Positions 26,038 through 35,284 are shown, counted from the first letter of the stretch. The stretch is 64,000 bases of DNA from Algoriphagus aquimarinus (GCF_007997215.1 NZ_VORW01000005.1:186001-250000); one strand, 5' to 3'. Notes: generated by a model not told the origin, from the letters alone. Numbers and translations: made by a program.

Positions 26038-26309
26038 CTATTTATAATTTGTTTTACAAAGGTCATCCAGATAGCTATTGGGAGAAATCTCGCATGGTTG
26101 ATATTTATCACTTCGTGCGACGTTTTCGAAATGCTCGATTTCATATGTTAACAATTTGTCTTTTAAAGGCTAGCAAGTCCCTCAAGATTAATATCAATCC
26201 TATGTATGTCGCTTGAGCCATGCTCAATTTCAATTTTTAACCTTCAATTGAGTTTTTTAATTTCTTATTCGAGCAAAAACTTACTTATTTCGCAAGGCAC
26301 TCTCCGCAT

Positions 26310-27323
26310 ATGAATATACTAGAAAACATCTCCCTCAAGACATTTAATACCTTCGGCATTGATAAAACTGCCCGATTTTTTGTCTCAGTAAAATCTATAG
26401 AGGAGCTCAAAGAAGCTTTGGTATGGGCTAAATCACAGGAAGTCAATCCATTGATCCTAGGAGGAGGAAGTAACATCCTACTGACTCAAAATCAAGAAAC
26501 GCTAGTAATCAAAATTGAACTGGAGGGTATCAAAATAGTTCAGGAAAACGATGAGTTTTCTTTCGTTGAAGTCGGAGCAGGAGTCAATTGGCATCAATTC
26601 GTTCTAACTGCCATTGATAACAATTGGGCGGGAATAGAGAACCTATCCCTTATCCCAGGTACTGTAGGCGCCTCACCGATGCAGAACATCGGTGCTTATG
26701 GGGTAGAAATCAAAGATGTATTTTGGAGTCTAAAAGCTCTGAACAAGGAAACTTTAGAGATCGAGGAATTCAATGCTGAGCAGTGCCAGTTTGGCTACAG
26801 AGAAAGTATTTTCAAGCATGAGCTGAAAGGAAAATATGTGATTTGTTCTGTGATTTTCAGGTTGAGAAAAGATCCTGTATTTCACACAGAATACGGAGCA
26901 ATCCAAGAGACACTCGAAGCATCTGGAATTAAGGAATTGAGCTTAAAAGCAATTTCAGACGCTGTCATTCAAATCCGTCAATCAAAGTTACCTGATCCAA
27001 AGGAAATTGGAAATTCAGGTTCATTTTTCAAAAACCCAACGATACCCACTGAGCAATACGAATCATTAAAAGAGCAATACATTTCCATTCCAGGCTATCC
27101 AAATTCTGAAGGAACAAAAGTCCCTGCAGCTTGGCTAATCGAGCAATGCGGATGGAAAGGGCAGCGATTTGGAGAAATTGGTGTACATGCCAAGCAACCT
27201 CTAGTTCTTGTAAATTATGGTGACGGTGATGGCAATGAAATCAAAAACCTAGCGATAAAAATCCAACAATCAGTGATCGATAAGTTTGGAATAAGCATAC
27301 ATCCAGAAGTCAATTTCCTTTAG
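26310..27323 (+). CDS. murB: UDP-N-acetylmuramate dehydrogenase MurB
   Basis: A 337-residue cytoplasmic flavoenzyme that reduces enolpyruvyl-UDP-GlcNAc to UDP-MurNAc in peptidoglycan synthesis. The FAD-binding PCMH fold shows PLILGGGSNIL and IPGTVGASPMQNIGAYGVEI; the catalytic Ser is in IGNSGSFFKNP and the terminal Glu in HPEVNFL. Type I MurB. The last four bases overlap the end of the convergent dCMP deaminase gene. A T-run hairpin lies upstream at 26223-26258. Confidence 0.96.
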   Translation: MNILENISLKTFNTFGIDKTARFFVSVKSIEELKEALVWAKSQEVNPLILGGGSNILLTQNQETLVIKIELEGIKIVQENDEFSFVEVGAGVNWHQFVLTAIDNNWAGIENLSLIPGTVGASPMQNIGAYGVEIKDVFWSLKALNKETLEIEEFNAEQCQFGYRESIFKHELKGKYVICSVIFRLRKDPVFHTEYGAIQETLEASGIKELSLKAISDAVIQIRQSKLPDPKEIGNSGSFFKNPTIPTEQYESLKEQYISIPGYPNSEGTKVPAAWLIEQCGWKGQRFGEIGVHAKQPLVLVNYGDGDGNEIKNLAIKIQQSVIDKFGISIHPEVNFL

Positions 27324-27802
27324 ATCAACTGATCGCCCACCTCTAGTGTTTTCTCATATTTATCTACGCGAACACCGAATTTTCTCAAGAAATCCACTCC
27401 TTCGTCAGATCCGATTCCCTTGTATTCTGCATAGGAAAACAAGAAAATCACTCTAGAAATCCCCATGGAGAAGATGATTCTTGCACATGCCAGACAAGGA
27501 GAAAGCGTGACGAAAAGTGTAGATCCTTCCACCGCTGTATTATTTTTCACAGCATAAAGAATCGCATTCTGCTCCGCGTGAAGAGCTAGTGAGCAACTCC
27601 CCTTGCTATCACGAGCACATCCATTCTCTTTAAACTCCACATCGCAATTGTGCGTGCCAGCAGGTGGTCCATTATAACCAATGGAAATAATTCGGGTGTC
27701 TTTGGTGAGAACAGCTCCCACATGCTTCTTGATACAATGAGAGCGCTTGGCCAAATTAACCGCCAATTCCATAAAAATATCATCAAAATCAGGTCTATTC
27801 AT
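27320..27802 (-). CDS. dCMP/cytidine deaminase family protein (ComEB-like)
   Basis: A 160-residue zinc deaminase, most likely deoxycytidylate deaminase making dUMP for thymidylate synthesis. Zinc ligands are His75 in LHAEQNA (Glu77 catalytic) and Cys103/Cys106 in SPCLACARII. The GYNGPPAGTHNCD segment is typical of the dCMP branch. It has an exact TAnnTTTG -7 element upstream and ends with a four-base antisense overlap with murB. Confidence 0.9.
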   Translation of the reverse strand: MNRPDFDDIFMELAVNLAKRSHCIKKHVGAVLTKDTRIISIGYNGPPAGTHNCDVEFKENGCARDSKGSCSLALHAEQNAILYAVKNNTAVEGSTLFVTLSPCLACARIIFSMGISRVIFLFSYAEYKGIGSDEGVDFLRKFGVRVDKYEKTLEVGDQLI

Positions 27803-27817
27803 ATCTTAAAGTTTCGG

Positions 27818-27825
27818 CAAAATTA
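27818..27825 (-). promoter_or_regulatory. Bacteroidota promoter -7 element for the dCMP deaminase gene
   Basis: On the minus strand this reads TAATTTTG, an exact TAnnTTTG match, 15 bases before the ATG at 27802. Confidence 0.45.
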
Positions 27826-27940
27826 GCATTTGCTACCGAAGGGGAGCAGAAATCTTGAATAATAGGTGTAAGTTTTTCGTTAAATAGTAAATTCTAACTT
27901 TCTGTTACATTCCTCGTTTTGGAAGATAAACCTTGAAACT

Positions 27941-28519
27941 ATGAATCGCATACACATAAATCACCTCTTCATCTTTCTCGTTTTTGCGCTAGCTCTCAGC
28001 TCCTGCACCGCTATAGATATTTTTGAGGAGAATAATGAAATCCCAATCAAAAGGCCCTATAAATCATTTGTGATTATCAATCAGGAAGTTGGAATGCGCA
28101 GTTTCTCTTCTGAACTAATCGATCAGCAAGTGCAAATTCACCTGCAGGAAGCTCTCGAAGAGCAAGGATTAATATATGATAAAACGGAGCCGGAACTGGT
28201 CATCCGTTATACTTCAAATGAAGATCCCAGAAAAAGAGAAACCTTTCAAAATAATAACCCTTACCCATACTGGGGCTATAGAGTTTGGGATCCATGGAGA
28301 TACAACCCTTACTTCAATAACCAGAATAACGCCAAAACTAGTACCTATGAATTAGTGCAGGTAATTGTGGATTTCATAGATCCAAAGGAGGACAAACTTC
28401 TAATGACCTTGACAGGAGTCACTGAAGTCAGCAGTCAAAAAACCAAGAGTAAAAAAGTGCTAAAAACCACAGATAAGATCATAGATTACTTTCTATATGA
28501 AGTAAAAGACACCCAATAA
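27941..28519 (+). CDS. DUF4136 lipoprotein
   Basis: A 192-residue lipoprotein with lipobox Leu-Ser-Ser-Cys near residue 22. The mature part fits DUF4136, a small alpha/beta envelope domain: an early F(V/I)I-type strand, a region QVQIHLQEALEEQGL, and a long conserved LVQVIVDFIDPKEDKLL segment. A Tyr/Pro/Asn/Trp-rich stretch around residues 105-130 interrupts the domain. Location is the outer membrane or periplasm; function is unknown. Confidence 0.85.
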   Translation: MNRIHINHLFIFLVFALALSSCTAIDIFEENNEIPIKRPYKSFVIINQEVGMRSFSSELIDQQVQIHLQEALEEQGLIYDKTEPELVIRYTSNEDPRKRETFQNNNPYPYWGYRVWDPWRYNPYFNNQNNAKTSTYELVQVIVDFIDPKEDKLLMTLTGVTEVSSQKTKSKKVLKTTDKIIDYFLYEVKDTQ

Positions 28520-28658
28520 TTCATCCAGCTTCACTAAACACATTTTTTGATGGGTCATTAGTTTCACTTATTTATTGTCCTATTCATTTTTTCTTACTCA
28601 TCTTTCATATATCTTAATAAGGATTTTACTATTTCAATCTCCTAAGATCCTTGTTTCT

Positions 28659-29669
28659 ATGAGCTTCAACAAGAACCAAGCGGCATTTTTCCAAACTCTA
28701 AAGTTGTCCTTACCAAGTTATAATTCATTGGTAGATGAGATTGCAGAGATATTAGAGATCAGCATTGATAGTGCGTATAGAAGAATTCGCGGAGAAAAAT
28801 TATTGGACTTCGCTGAATTGGAAATTCTTTGCAATCGCTTCAATGTCTCCGTTGACACCTTTTTTAATCTTCATTCCAACAGCATTCTATTCCAGGGTAA
28901 TCAGAATGATTATCAGGAAAATAGCTTCATGAATTGGATGGAAGATGTGTATGCACAACTTAATCTAGTCAATAGTTTTTCCAAAAAGCACATCTATTGG
29001 CTTGTGAAAGACATGCCCCCTTTTCATCACTATTATCATGAGGAATTGGCTGCGTTTAAGTTCTTTTTCTGGAGGAAATCGATACTATTTACGGAAAGTT
29101 TAAAGGAATCTAAATACTCCATTAAGGATAATTTATACGGTCAATTTGCTGAAATAACTCAGAAAATCCTCAAGGCATATCATAAGATTCCAACGACAGA
29201 AATCTGGAATATTGAAGGCATAAATAGCACCCTTAGGCAAATAGAATTGTATCATGAAATGGGAATCATGACTTCCACCGAAGACACAGTATTCTTATAT
29301 AATTGCATGCTCGAAGTAATTGATAACTTGGAGAAGATGGCAGAAAAAGGAAAAAAAATTCTCCCTTCCCATCCGGAGATTGAAGGTGCTGATTACAATT
29401 TCTTTTTGAATGAATTTATCATTGGTGACAATACATTTTTTGCAACAATGGATGAGAAAAAAGTCACTTATCTAAATCACAGCGTTATTTATTTCCATGG
29501 CACTTCAGACCCGTCATTCAATAATGCCATGTTTCGGAATCTGGACAATCTCATCAAGAAATCTACTCAAATCAGTATTGTAGGTGAAAAAGATCGAAAG
29601 CAATTCTTTAACAAATTGCGTAAAAAAGTAGTGGAAAAGATAAATGCTCTTCCTATAGAAGAGGAGTAA
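28659..29669 (+). CDS. Helix-turn-helix regulator-like protein of unknown function
   Basis: A 336-residue cytoplasmic protein. I start it at the ATG at 28659 (MSFNKNQAAFFQTL); an in-frame ATG at 28575 would prepend 28 hydrophobic residues without family support. Residues about 5-70 resemble an XRE/BetR-like DNA-binding domain (SLVDEIAEILEISIDSAYRRIRGEKLLDFAELEILCNRFNVS). The remaining 260 residues are helical, rich in Tyr, Phe and Lys, and unfamiliar to me; they may be a sensor or oligomerisation domain. Upstream of the FGE-like lipoprotein gene by 72 bases on the same strand, possibly its regulator. Confidence 0.7.
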   Translation: MSFNKNQAAFFQTLKLSLPSYNSLVDEIAEILEISIDSAYRRIRGEKLLDFAELEILCNRFNVSVDTFFNLHSNSILFQGNQNDYQENSFMNWMEDVYAQLNLVNSFSKKHIYWLVKDMPPFHHYYHEELAAFKFFFWRKSILFTESLKESKYSIKDNLYGQFAEITQKILKAYHKIPTTEIWNIEGINSTLRQIELYHEMGIMTSTEDTVFLYNCMLEVIDNLEKMAEKGKKILPSHPEIEGADYNFFLNEFIIGDNTFFATMDEKKVTYLNHSVIYFHGTSDPSFNNAMFRNLDNLIKKSTQISIVGEKDRKQFFNKLRKKVVEKINALPIEEE

Positions 29670-29741
29670 AATAGCCTCACATGTAGAAATCCTTCACATC
29701 CACAAAAGATTCTACTACTTTTAAAGCTGAAGTAAGCAAAT

Positions 29742-30839
29742 ATGAACAATTCAATAAAATACAGTATTGCTAGCCTTATACTGTTTAGTACTTCATTTTT
29801 TGCCTGTCAGGAGAAAGCTACTGACAAAGCGATCGATGAAGAAAAAATGGTCATATCCTCCATGCCCGAGCCTTCTGAAAAAGTGGAAGGTATGGTGTGG
29901 ATTCCAGGAGGTGAATTCGTCATGGGAACAAATGAAGCAGATGCCTACGATGCCGAAAAACCTGCAGTTAATCTTCAGGTAAAGGGATTTTGGATGGATA
30001 CCCATGAAGTAACAAATGCTGAATACACCAAATTCGTGGAAGAAACTGGCTATGTGACTGTAGCAGAGAAAAAGCCAGAATGGGAAGATCTCAAAAAGCA
30101 ATTGCCTCCAGGCACACCAAAGCCAGATGAAGCTCTTTTAGTAGCTGGATCGATGGTTTTCAGCCCTCCAGCCTACGCTGTTCCTACTCAAGATATTTCC
30201 CTTTGGTGGGTGTGGGTAGAAGGTGCCAGCTGGAAAAATCCTGATGGGCCAGAATCTAATCTAAAAGGAAGAGAAAATCACCCGGTAGTACATGTTGCTT
30301 ATGAAGATGCGAAAGCATTTGCGAAGTGGGCTGGAAAAAGATTACCTACAGAAAATGAGTGGGAATTCGCTGCACGCGGTGGAGCTGAAGGCAAACGCTT
30401 CGCTTGGGGTGATGAATTGACACCAAATGGTCAATACTTGGCCAATACATTTCAGGGAAATTTCCCTAATGACAATCAAAATCTCGATGGTTACGAGGGA
30501 GCCTCACCGGTTAAATCCTTTGCTCCAAATACATTCGGATTATATGATATGATAGGAAATGTCTGGGAATTGACGGATGATTGGTATGATGCGCTCAAAT
30601 ACGCAAGACTAGCCGGTCAGGCTCCTAAGTTGGATGCAGGTATGAACCAATGTTACAATCCTGACAATCCTTATGCGATGGAGCATGTGATCAAAGGTGG
30701 ATCTTTCCTTTGCGCTGACAACTACTGTGTAAATTATAGACCATCAGCTCGTCAGGGACAAGCATTTGATAGCGGAACTTCCAATGTGGGTTTCAGACTG
30801 GTGAAAGATGCTGAGGACAAAACAATCAGCTTGAAGTAA
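29742..30839 (+). CDS. Formylglycine-generating-enzyme family lipoprotein
   Basis: A 365-residue lipoprotein (Ser-Phe-Phe-Ala-Cys near residue 22). The body is an FGE-sulfatase fold: GMVWIPGGEFVMGT, KGFWMDTHEVTNAEYTKF, GKRLPTENEWEFAARGG and GNVWELTDDWYD. Unlike many family members it keeps the catalytic cysteine pair, Cys324 and Cys329 in GGSFLCADNYCVNYRPSAR, which bind copper in true formylglycine-generating enzymes. It could therefore mature sulfatases in the periplasm, though no sulfatase gene is in the window. A purely structural or gliding-related role is the alternative. Confidence 0.85.
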   Translation: MNNSIKYSIASLILFSTSFFACQEKATDKAIDEEKMVISSMPEPSEKVEGMVWIPGGEFVMGTNEADAYDAEKPAVNLQVKGFWMDTHEVTNAEYTKFVEETGYVTVAEKKPEWEDLKKQLPPGTPKPDEALLVAGSMVFSPPAYAVPTQDISLWWVWVEGASWKNPDGPESNLKGRENHPVVHVAYEDAKAFAKWAGKRLPTENEWEFAARGGAEGKRFAWGDELTPNGQYLANTFQGNFPNDNQNLDGYEGASPVKSFAPNTFGLYDMIGNVWELTDDWYDALKYARLAGQAPKLDAGMNQCYNPDNPYAMEHVIKGGSFLCADNYCVNYRPSARQGQAFDSGTSNVGFRLVKDAEDKTISLK

Positions 30840-30850
30840 AAACTCAATTG

Positions 30851-30896
30851 AACATAAAAAAGGCCATTTCTGATTAGAAATGGCCTTTTTTATGTT
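30851..30896. terminator. Bidirectional terminator between the FGE-like gene and ribE
   Basis: A perfect 21-bp inverted repeat (30851-30871 with 30876-30896) with a GATT loop carries a run of A on one flank and T on the other, so it works for both converging transcripts. Its last bases overlap the ribE stop codon. Confidence 0.92.
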
Positions 30897-31491
30897 ATGG
30901 CAAATCGTAGCCCTTGGTGATTCTCTGAATGTATTTGCCCAAAATATCAAACTCCAGATTGACCAGATCACCAGGAACCAGCTGATGAAAGTTGGTATGC
31001 TCAAAAGTGTAAGGGATAATAGCCACTGAGAATCTACCGGGACCAGAATTGAAACAAGTAAGACTCGTTCCGTTGATCGTGATAGATCCTTTCTCCACGG
31101 TTACATTTCCCAGTCCATGCTCAAACTCCAGATCAAAAACCCATGATCCGTTTTGATCAGTAATTCCTTTTACCTTTCCTACTTGATCTACATGACCTTG
31201 CACTATATGCCCGTCAAAGCGCCCATTCGCAGGCATGCAGCGCTCCAAGTTGACTTTCTTATCCACTTTCCATTGAGACAGGTTCGTCTTCTGGATAGTC
31301 TCATCTATCGCTGTCACACGGTATGAATCAGGCGTAGTTTGCACTACAGTGAGGCAAACGCCGTCATGTGCTAATGACTGATCAATCTTCAATTCTGAAG
31401 AAAGTGCAGAGTCTATATCAAAATGAACATTGGTTCCATCATGAGTAATATTCCGAATGGTGCCAAAAGCTTCTATAATTCCTGTAAACAT
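30895..31491 (-). CDS. ribE: Riboflavin synthase alpha chain
   Basis: A 198-residue cytoplasmic enzyme that dismutates two 6,7-dimethyl-8-ribityllumazine molecules to riboflavin. It starts at the ATG at 31491, giving the canonical N-terminus MFTGIIEAFG; the frame extends to 31542 but the extra residues have no family match. The two lumazine-binding beta-barrel repeats are seen, each with a DGVCLTV/ING(TS)LT-like motif and the GHVDQVGKV segment between. An ACCTTTG-containing -7-like element lies about 19 bases upstream. No FMN riboswitch is visible. Confidence 0.95.
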   Translation of the reverse strand: MFTGIIEAFGTIRNITHDGTNVHFDIDSALSSELKIDQSLAHDGVCLTVVQTTPDSYRVTAIDETIQKTNLSQWKVDKKVNLERCMPANGRFDGHIVQGHVDQVGKVKGITDQNGSWVFDLEFEHGLGNVTVEKGSITINGTSLTCFNSGPGRFSVAIIPYTFEHTNFHQLVPGDLVNLEFDILGKYIQRITKGYDLP

Positions 31492-31602
31492 GGAGGTGAA
31501 TTTAACTTTCAAAGGTTCAATGATTAAGCAACAAATGCCCAATTCTAGTTCAAATTAAGCCAAATATTCTTTTATCTTCGACCATAGAATCACAAAATAC
31601 TT

Positions 31603-32265
31603 ATGCCCCTACTCAAACTCGAAGACACATATTTACATAAAGGAAAACGTAGAGCTCTTGTGGCCTTGCTTCGGGAAAAGGGAATTAAGAATGAGCGTGT
31701 ACTTCAGGCAATCAACACCTTACCCCGTCATTTCTTCTTTGATTCCGCATTGATTTCCCATGCTTACGAAGACAAAGCCTTCCCGATTGGAGAAGGTCAG
31801 ACCATTTCCCAACCTTACACAGTTGCCTTCCAAACGGAGCTTTTGGAGATCAAGGAAGGTGAACGAGTGCTAGAAATCGGCACAGGTTCTGGATACCAAG
31901 GAAGCATCCTTCATTTACTTGGTGCTGAAGTATTTACTATCGAATACCAAAAGAAATTATTTGAAGGAACCAAGCGGTTTTTGTCAAGACTGGGAATAGA
32001 AATGCATCTTTTTTATGGTGATGGAACAGGCGGACTTCCAGCTTATGCTCCTTATGACAAGATCATTGTCACTGCCGGAGCTCCTGTAGTGCCAGAGGCT
32101 TTGATTCAGCAATTGAAAATAGGTGGGATACTGGTGATTCCCGTGGGTGATAAGCGTAAACAAGCTATGCTAAAAATCACTAAAATGTCAACTTCGAAGA
32201 CTGCTCAGGAAGAATACGAGGGATTTGCTTTTGTGCCTCTTTTGGGGAAAGATGGTTGGGGTTGA
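31603..32265 (+). CDS. pcm: Protein-L-isoaspartate O-methyltransferase
   Basis: A 220-residue SAM-dependent enzyme that methylates isoaspartyl residues, starting repair of aged proteins. Signatures: PRHFFFDSALISHAYEDKAFPIGEGQTISQPYTVAFQTELL (substrate-binding Ser-Gln region) and the SAM loop VLEIGTGSGYQGSIL. A TATCTTCG element, one mismatch from the TAnnTTTG consensus, precedes it. It stands between ribE (divergent) and a thioesterase gene. Confidence 0.94.
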   Translation: MPLLKLEDTYLHKGKRRALVALLREKGIKNERVLQAINTLPRHFFFDSALISHAYEDKAFPIGEGQTISQPYTVAFQTELLEIKEGERVLEIGTGSGYQGSILHLLGAEVFTIEYQKKLFEGTKRFLSRLGIEMHLFYGDGTGGLPAYAPYDKIIVTAGAPVVPEALIQQLKIGGILVIPVGDKRKQAMLKITKMSTSKTAQEEYEGFAFVPLLGKDGWG

Positions 32266-32267
32266 GC

Positions 32268-32340
32268 AAATTTGAAATCTAAAATTTGAAATCTAAAATT
32301 TGAGATTTGAGATTTTCGATATCGGATTTGAGATTTCTGC
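32268..32340. repeat. Short AT-rich tandem repeat downstream of pcm
   Basis: About three copies of a 14-base unit, AAAATTTGAAATCT and close variants (the last ones with GAGATTT), follow the pcm stop codon within three bases. Such simple arrays are common in intergenic DNA of this group. No hairpin with a T run follows. Confidence 0.5.
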
Positions 32341-32416
32341 TTTTCCGAAATTCATGTTATTTCAAAATAAAATTTCGATTATTAATCATCAAAGTTTTTC
32401 AGCCAAATTTTATTTC

Positions 32417-32424
32417 TATTTTTG
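32417..32424 (+). promoter_or_regulatory. Bacteroidota promoter -7 element for the thioesterase gene
   Basis: TATTTTTG matches TAnnTTTG exactly, 16 bases before the ATG at 32441. Confidence 0.45.
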
Positions 32425-32440
32425 TTAAAATTTAGATTTT

Positions 32441-32959
32441 ATGAGCAAAAAGAAATTCGCAAAAGAGTCTGCAGTGATCATGACTGAGATGGTTCTTCCT
32501 AACGATACCAACACGCTAAACAACTTAATGGGTGGCAAACTGATGCATTGGATGGACATAGTAGCTGCTATAGCTGCTCAGAAGCATTCTAACAGCATCG
32601 TGGTGACTGCCTCTGCGGATAACATTTCCTTTCAGCAACCTATTGCTCTTGGTAATGTAGTGACACTGAAAGCTCAGGTAACCCGCGCGTTTAATTCTTC
32701 CATGGAAGTATTTATAGAAGTGACTGCTGAGGATATCCCTGCCAATAAGAAAGTCATGACTCATCGGGCATTTTTCACTTTCGTAGCTGTAAATGAGAAT
32801 AATAAACCATCAAGAATCCCTGAACTAGTCCCTGAAACTCCTGAGGAAATAGAGAATTACGAAGGAGCTTTAAGAAGAAGGCAATTGAGATTGGTTCTGG
32901 CAAAAAGAATGAAGCCGGAAGATGCCGTAGAATTAAAGTCCATTTTCAATCTGGATTAA
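32441..32959 (+). CDS. Acyl-CoA thioesterase (hot-dog fold)
   Basis: A 172-residue YciA/BACH-type hot-dog thioesterase that hydrolyses acyl-CoA. The N-terminal NDTNTLNNLMGGKLMHWMDIVAAIAAQKHS holds the conserved Asn-x4-Gly-Gly and catalytic Asp, followed by ASADNISFQQPIALGNVVTLKAQVTRAFNSSMEVFIEV, a family signature. Cytoplasmic. It ends with the bidirectional terminator at 32971-33019. Chain-length preference unknown. Confidence 0.92.
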   Translation: MSKKKFAKESAVIMTEMVLPNDTNTLNNLMGGKLMHWMDIVAAIAAQKHSNSIVVTASADNISFQQPIALGNVVTLKAQVTRAFNSSMEVFIEVTAEDIPANKKVMTHRAFFTFVAVNENNKPSRIPELVPETPEEIENYEGALRRRQLRLVLAKRMKPEDAVELKSIFNLD

Positions 32960-32970
32960 TCAAATTTATA

Positions 32971-33019
32971 GGACATTAAAAAAGCGCAGACCGTTAAGAT
33001 CTGCGCTTTTTTAATGTCC
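32971..33019. terminator. Bidirectional terminator between thioesterase and cupredoxin-propeller genes
   Basis: A perfect 20-bp inverted repeat (32971-32990 with 33000-33019), with a 9-base loop, contains A and T runs usable in both directions. It lies 11 bases after the thioesterase stop. Confidence 0.9.
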
Positions 33020-33163
33020 TGTATTTGAAACCGTAAAAGGTTAGCCAAAACTAATAAGGCATCCTTTAAAAGTGAGGCTACTTCGGTCACCCGTCATCGG
33101 TCTTCCCGCCATCAAAACAGAGCAAATAAGATTGCTGACTTCATTTGCAGTTCCTAAGCACAT

Positions 33164-35269
33164 TTATTTCACCACTTTCAATATTCCCTGCATGGTATAG
33201 AAATGCCCTGGAACAGTACATACATAGGTGTAGTCTCCTGGCTCTGTTGGAGCAATGAAATAAATAGTGGTTGATTCGCTTGGCTGTAGCAATTTAGTGT
33301 GCACAAGCACTTTGCTAGTATTTGGAATGTAATCCTTTTGCTGCCCTTCTAAGCCTAACGCCATCGCCGCCTCTCCTACTTCTATGGCAGTTCCTGGCAT
33401 CACGATCACGAAATTATGTAGCATATCATCCACATTTTGGAAGACTAACTTCACTTTGCTACCAGCCTTCACCTGCAATTGAGCAGGATCAAACTTTAGG
33501 CCTGGCTTTGTACCCATATTAATGGTAACATCCGCTTTGCCATCCCAGTTAGCTGGCATAGTCGTCACATGTTTTGCCATTTTAGCAGTTGCAGGCTTAT
33601 TTGCTGTTGCTTGTTTCTTTGCTGCAGCAGCCTGAGCTTTTGCTTCAGCATCAGCCTGAGCTTTCGCTGCGCTATCTGCCTGCGACTTCATCATCATTTC
33701 GTGATCATGTCTGGCTTTGAATTGAGCGACATCTACTTTTTCCCCTGCACCAAAATTGTTCAAGGTATAATAGCCCACAGTATGTAGAAGTGGTTTTCCT
33801 TCGGTTGATTTCACTCCTTCTGCTTTGATCTCGTGAATATATCCAAGACGCAAATTATCCAGTACTAATCGAGCTTTCATCCCATCTTCTGAGACTACTA
33901 CGCCAATGATTTTGCAAGGCTCATTATTAATCACAGGACTACCATAAGCCGCTTGGTACTTATAAGTGAAGCCTGTTACTTGGTAATTAGCCGGATCCTC
34001 TGCCAATTCCTTATTCACAGGCTCTGTGAATTCAATCTCAAATCCATCAGGCTTAGACTTGATAGTCTTCATCTCAAAAGGCATTCTTCCTGTCCACACC
34101 AATCGCTGCAAACTGAATAATTCCTTGCCCGTAGAAGACCAACCCCGGCTAGTCATTCCTACAAACATGGAAGCATCATTCCCCCAGACCATTCTCAGGA
34201 TACCAGAAGAAAAGCCCTCTCTAAATGGAAAAACAACTCCCTGGTAAACACCATTGACTTTCTCAAAATCAACGCGAGCAATAGTACTTTGTCCCTGATC
34301 ACCTACAAATACCTGATTGGCAAAAGGGCCAAATCCACCTGCTGTATTATCATTCAAAAATCCTGAGGTAGAAATTCCCAAAATACCATGTGGCAACCAA
34401 ACTGCAGGTGCTTTCAGACCTGGAACTCGCTTAGCTACATCATAAAATGGTTCTCCAGTATTTGGAATATCTTCCTTCTTTAACGTCACAGGAGATCCTG
34501 GTAAGCCAGACCAAGCTAAGCTCTCCGCATTACCTAGGAAATCACCTTTCTCCACGTGTGAGATTCTTCCTGATCCAACCCAGTCACCTTGGTTCTCAGT
34601 ATAAAAGAAATCACCTTCAGCATTCATACCATATCCAGCTGGAGAACGCATTCCCGCAGCGTAAGGTATCATTTCTCCTTCAGGAGTAATCTCCAAGGCC
34701 CAACCTCTCCAAGGCACCAAACTCACGCCGTGACCTAGACTATTGCTCCAGCCTACGTTAAGCGTGACGAGCATATTACCGTTTGGCAGGAAAGTAGGCC
34801 CGTAGGAATACTCGTGGTAATTTCCTGAAAGAGGCCAAGAGTAAATTTTCTTATATATATCGGCTTGACCATCTCCATCGGTATCACGTAAGCGCGTTAA
34901 CTCACTTCTCTGAGTCACGTAGATGTCTCCATCATGGTATGCTAATCCCAAAGGCTCGTGTAAACCAGTAGCGAACTTCTTGTAAACAGGCTTCTCGCTA
35001 CCGGAAATATTTGGGCTGGATACTATCCAAACCTCTCCTCTTCTAGTACATATTGCCAAACTGCCGTCAGGCAAAGTTGCCATACCGCCTACTTCCAAAA
35101 TCACATCTTCTGGAACTGGTAAGGAGATCATCTTATAGAAATCATCCTCAGTCTCAGGCACCATCATAGGCGCTTTATCCTGGGCTTTTAATTCAACTTG
35201 ACCGATAAATAGGCAAGCCAAGGCAAAAGCAAATCCTTTTGTAGTATTGAGTTTCATTAGATTTTTCAT
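33164..35269 (-). CDS. Exported beta-propeller protein with C-terminal cupredoxin domain
   Basis: A 701-residue secreted protein (signal peptide about 1-29, ending near ELKAQ). Residues about 40-400 are a sugar-dehydrogenase/NHL-like beta-propeller (MATLPDGSLAICTRRGEVWIV, RLRDTDGDGQADIYKKIY), 405-500 an Ig-like region, 510-570 a low-complexity Ala/Lys/Gln linker, and 574-701 a type I copper domain. Copper ligands His618 (MLHNFV), Cys684, His689 and Met693 (YVCTVPGHFYTM) are all present, so electron transfer is likely. It follows the DUF1080-PA14 gene by 15 bases. No PQQ-binding Glu/His set can be confirmed, so the propeller may be non-catalytic. Confidence 0.87.
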   Translation of the reverse strand: MKNLMKLNTTKGFAFALACLFIGQVELKAQDKAPMMVPETEDDFYKMISLPVPEDVILEVGGMATLPDGSLAICTRRGEVWIVSSPNISGSEKPVYKKFATGLHEPLGLAYHDGDIYVTQRSELTRLRDTDGDGQADIYKKIYSWPLSGNYHEYSYGPTFLPNGNMLVTLNVGWSNSLGHGVSLVPWRGWALEITPEGEMIPYAAGMRSPAGYGMNAEGDFFYTENQGDWVGSGRISHVEKGDFLGNAESLAWSGLPGSPVTLKKEDIPNTGEPFYDVAKRVPGLKAPAVWLPHGILGISTSGFLNDNTAGGFGPFANQVFVGDQGQSTIARVDFEKVNGVYQGVVFPFREGFSSGILRMVWGNDASMFVGMTSRGWSSTGKELFSLQRLVWTGRMPFEMKTIKSKPDGFEIEFTEPVNKELAEDPANYQVTGFTYKYQAAYGSPVINNEPCKIIGVVVSEDGMKARLVLDNLRLGYIHEIKAEGVKSTEGKPLLHTVGYYTLNNFGAGEKVDVAQFKARHDHEMMMKSQADSAAKAQADAEAKAQAAAAKKQATANKPATAKMAKHVTTMPANWDGKADVTINMGTKPGLKFDPAQLQVKAGSKVKLVFQNVDDMLHNFVIVMPGTAIEVGEAAMALGLEGQQKDYIPNTSKVLVHTKLLQPSESTTIYFIAPTEPGDYTYVCTVPGHFYTMQGILKVVK

Positions 35270-35284
35270 GCTGCTTCCTATTAA

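Noticed and set aside
31492..31602. Possible FMN riboswitch upstream of ribE
   Set aside because: The leader is under 120 bases to the next gene and lacks the conserved RFN-element segments; an ordinary promoter explains it.
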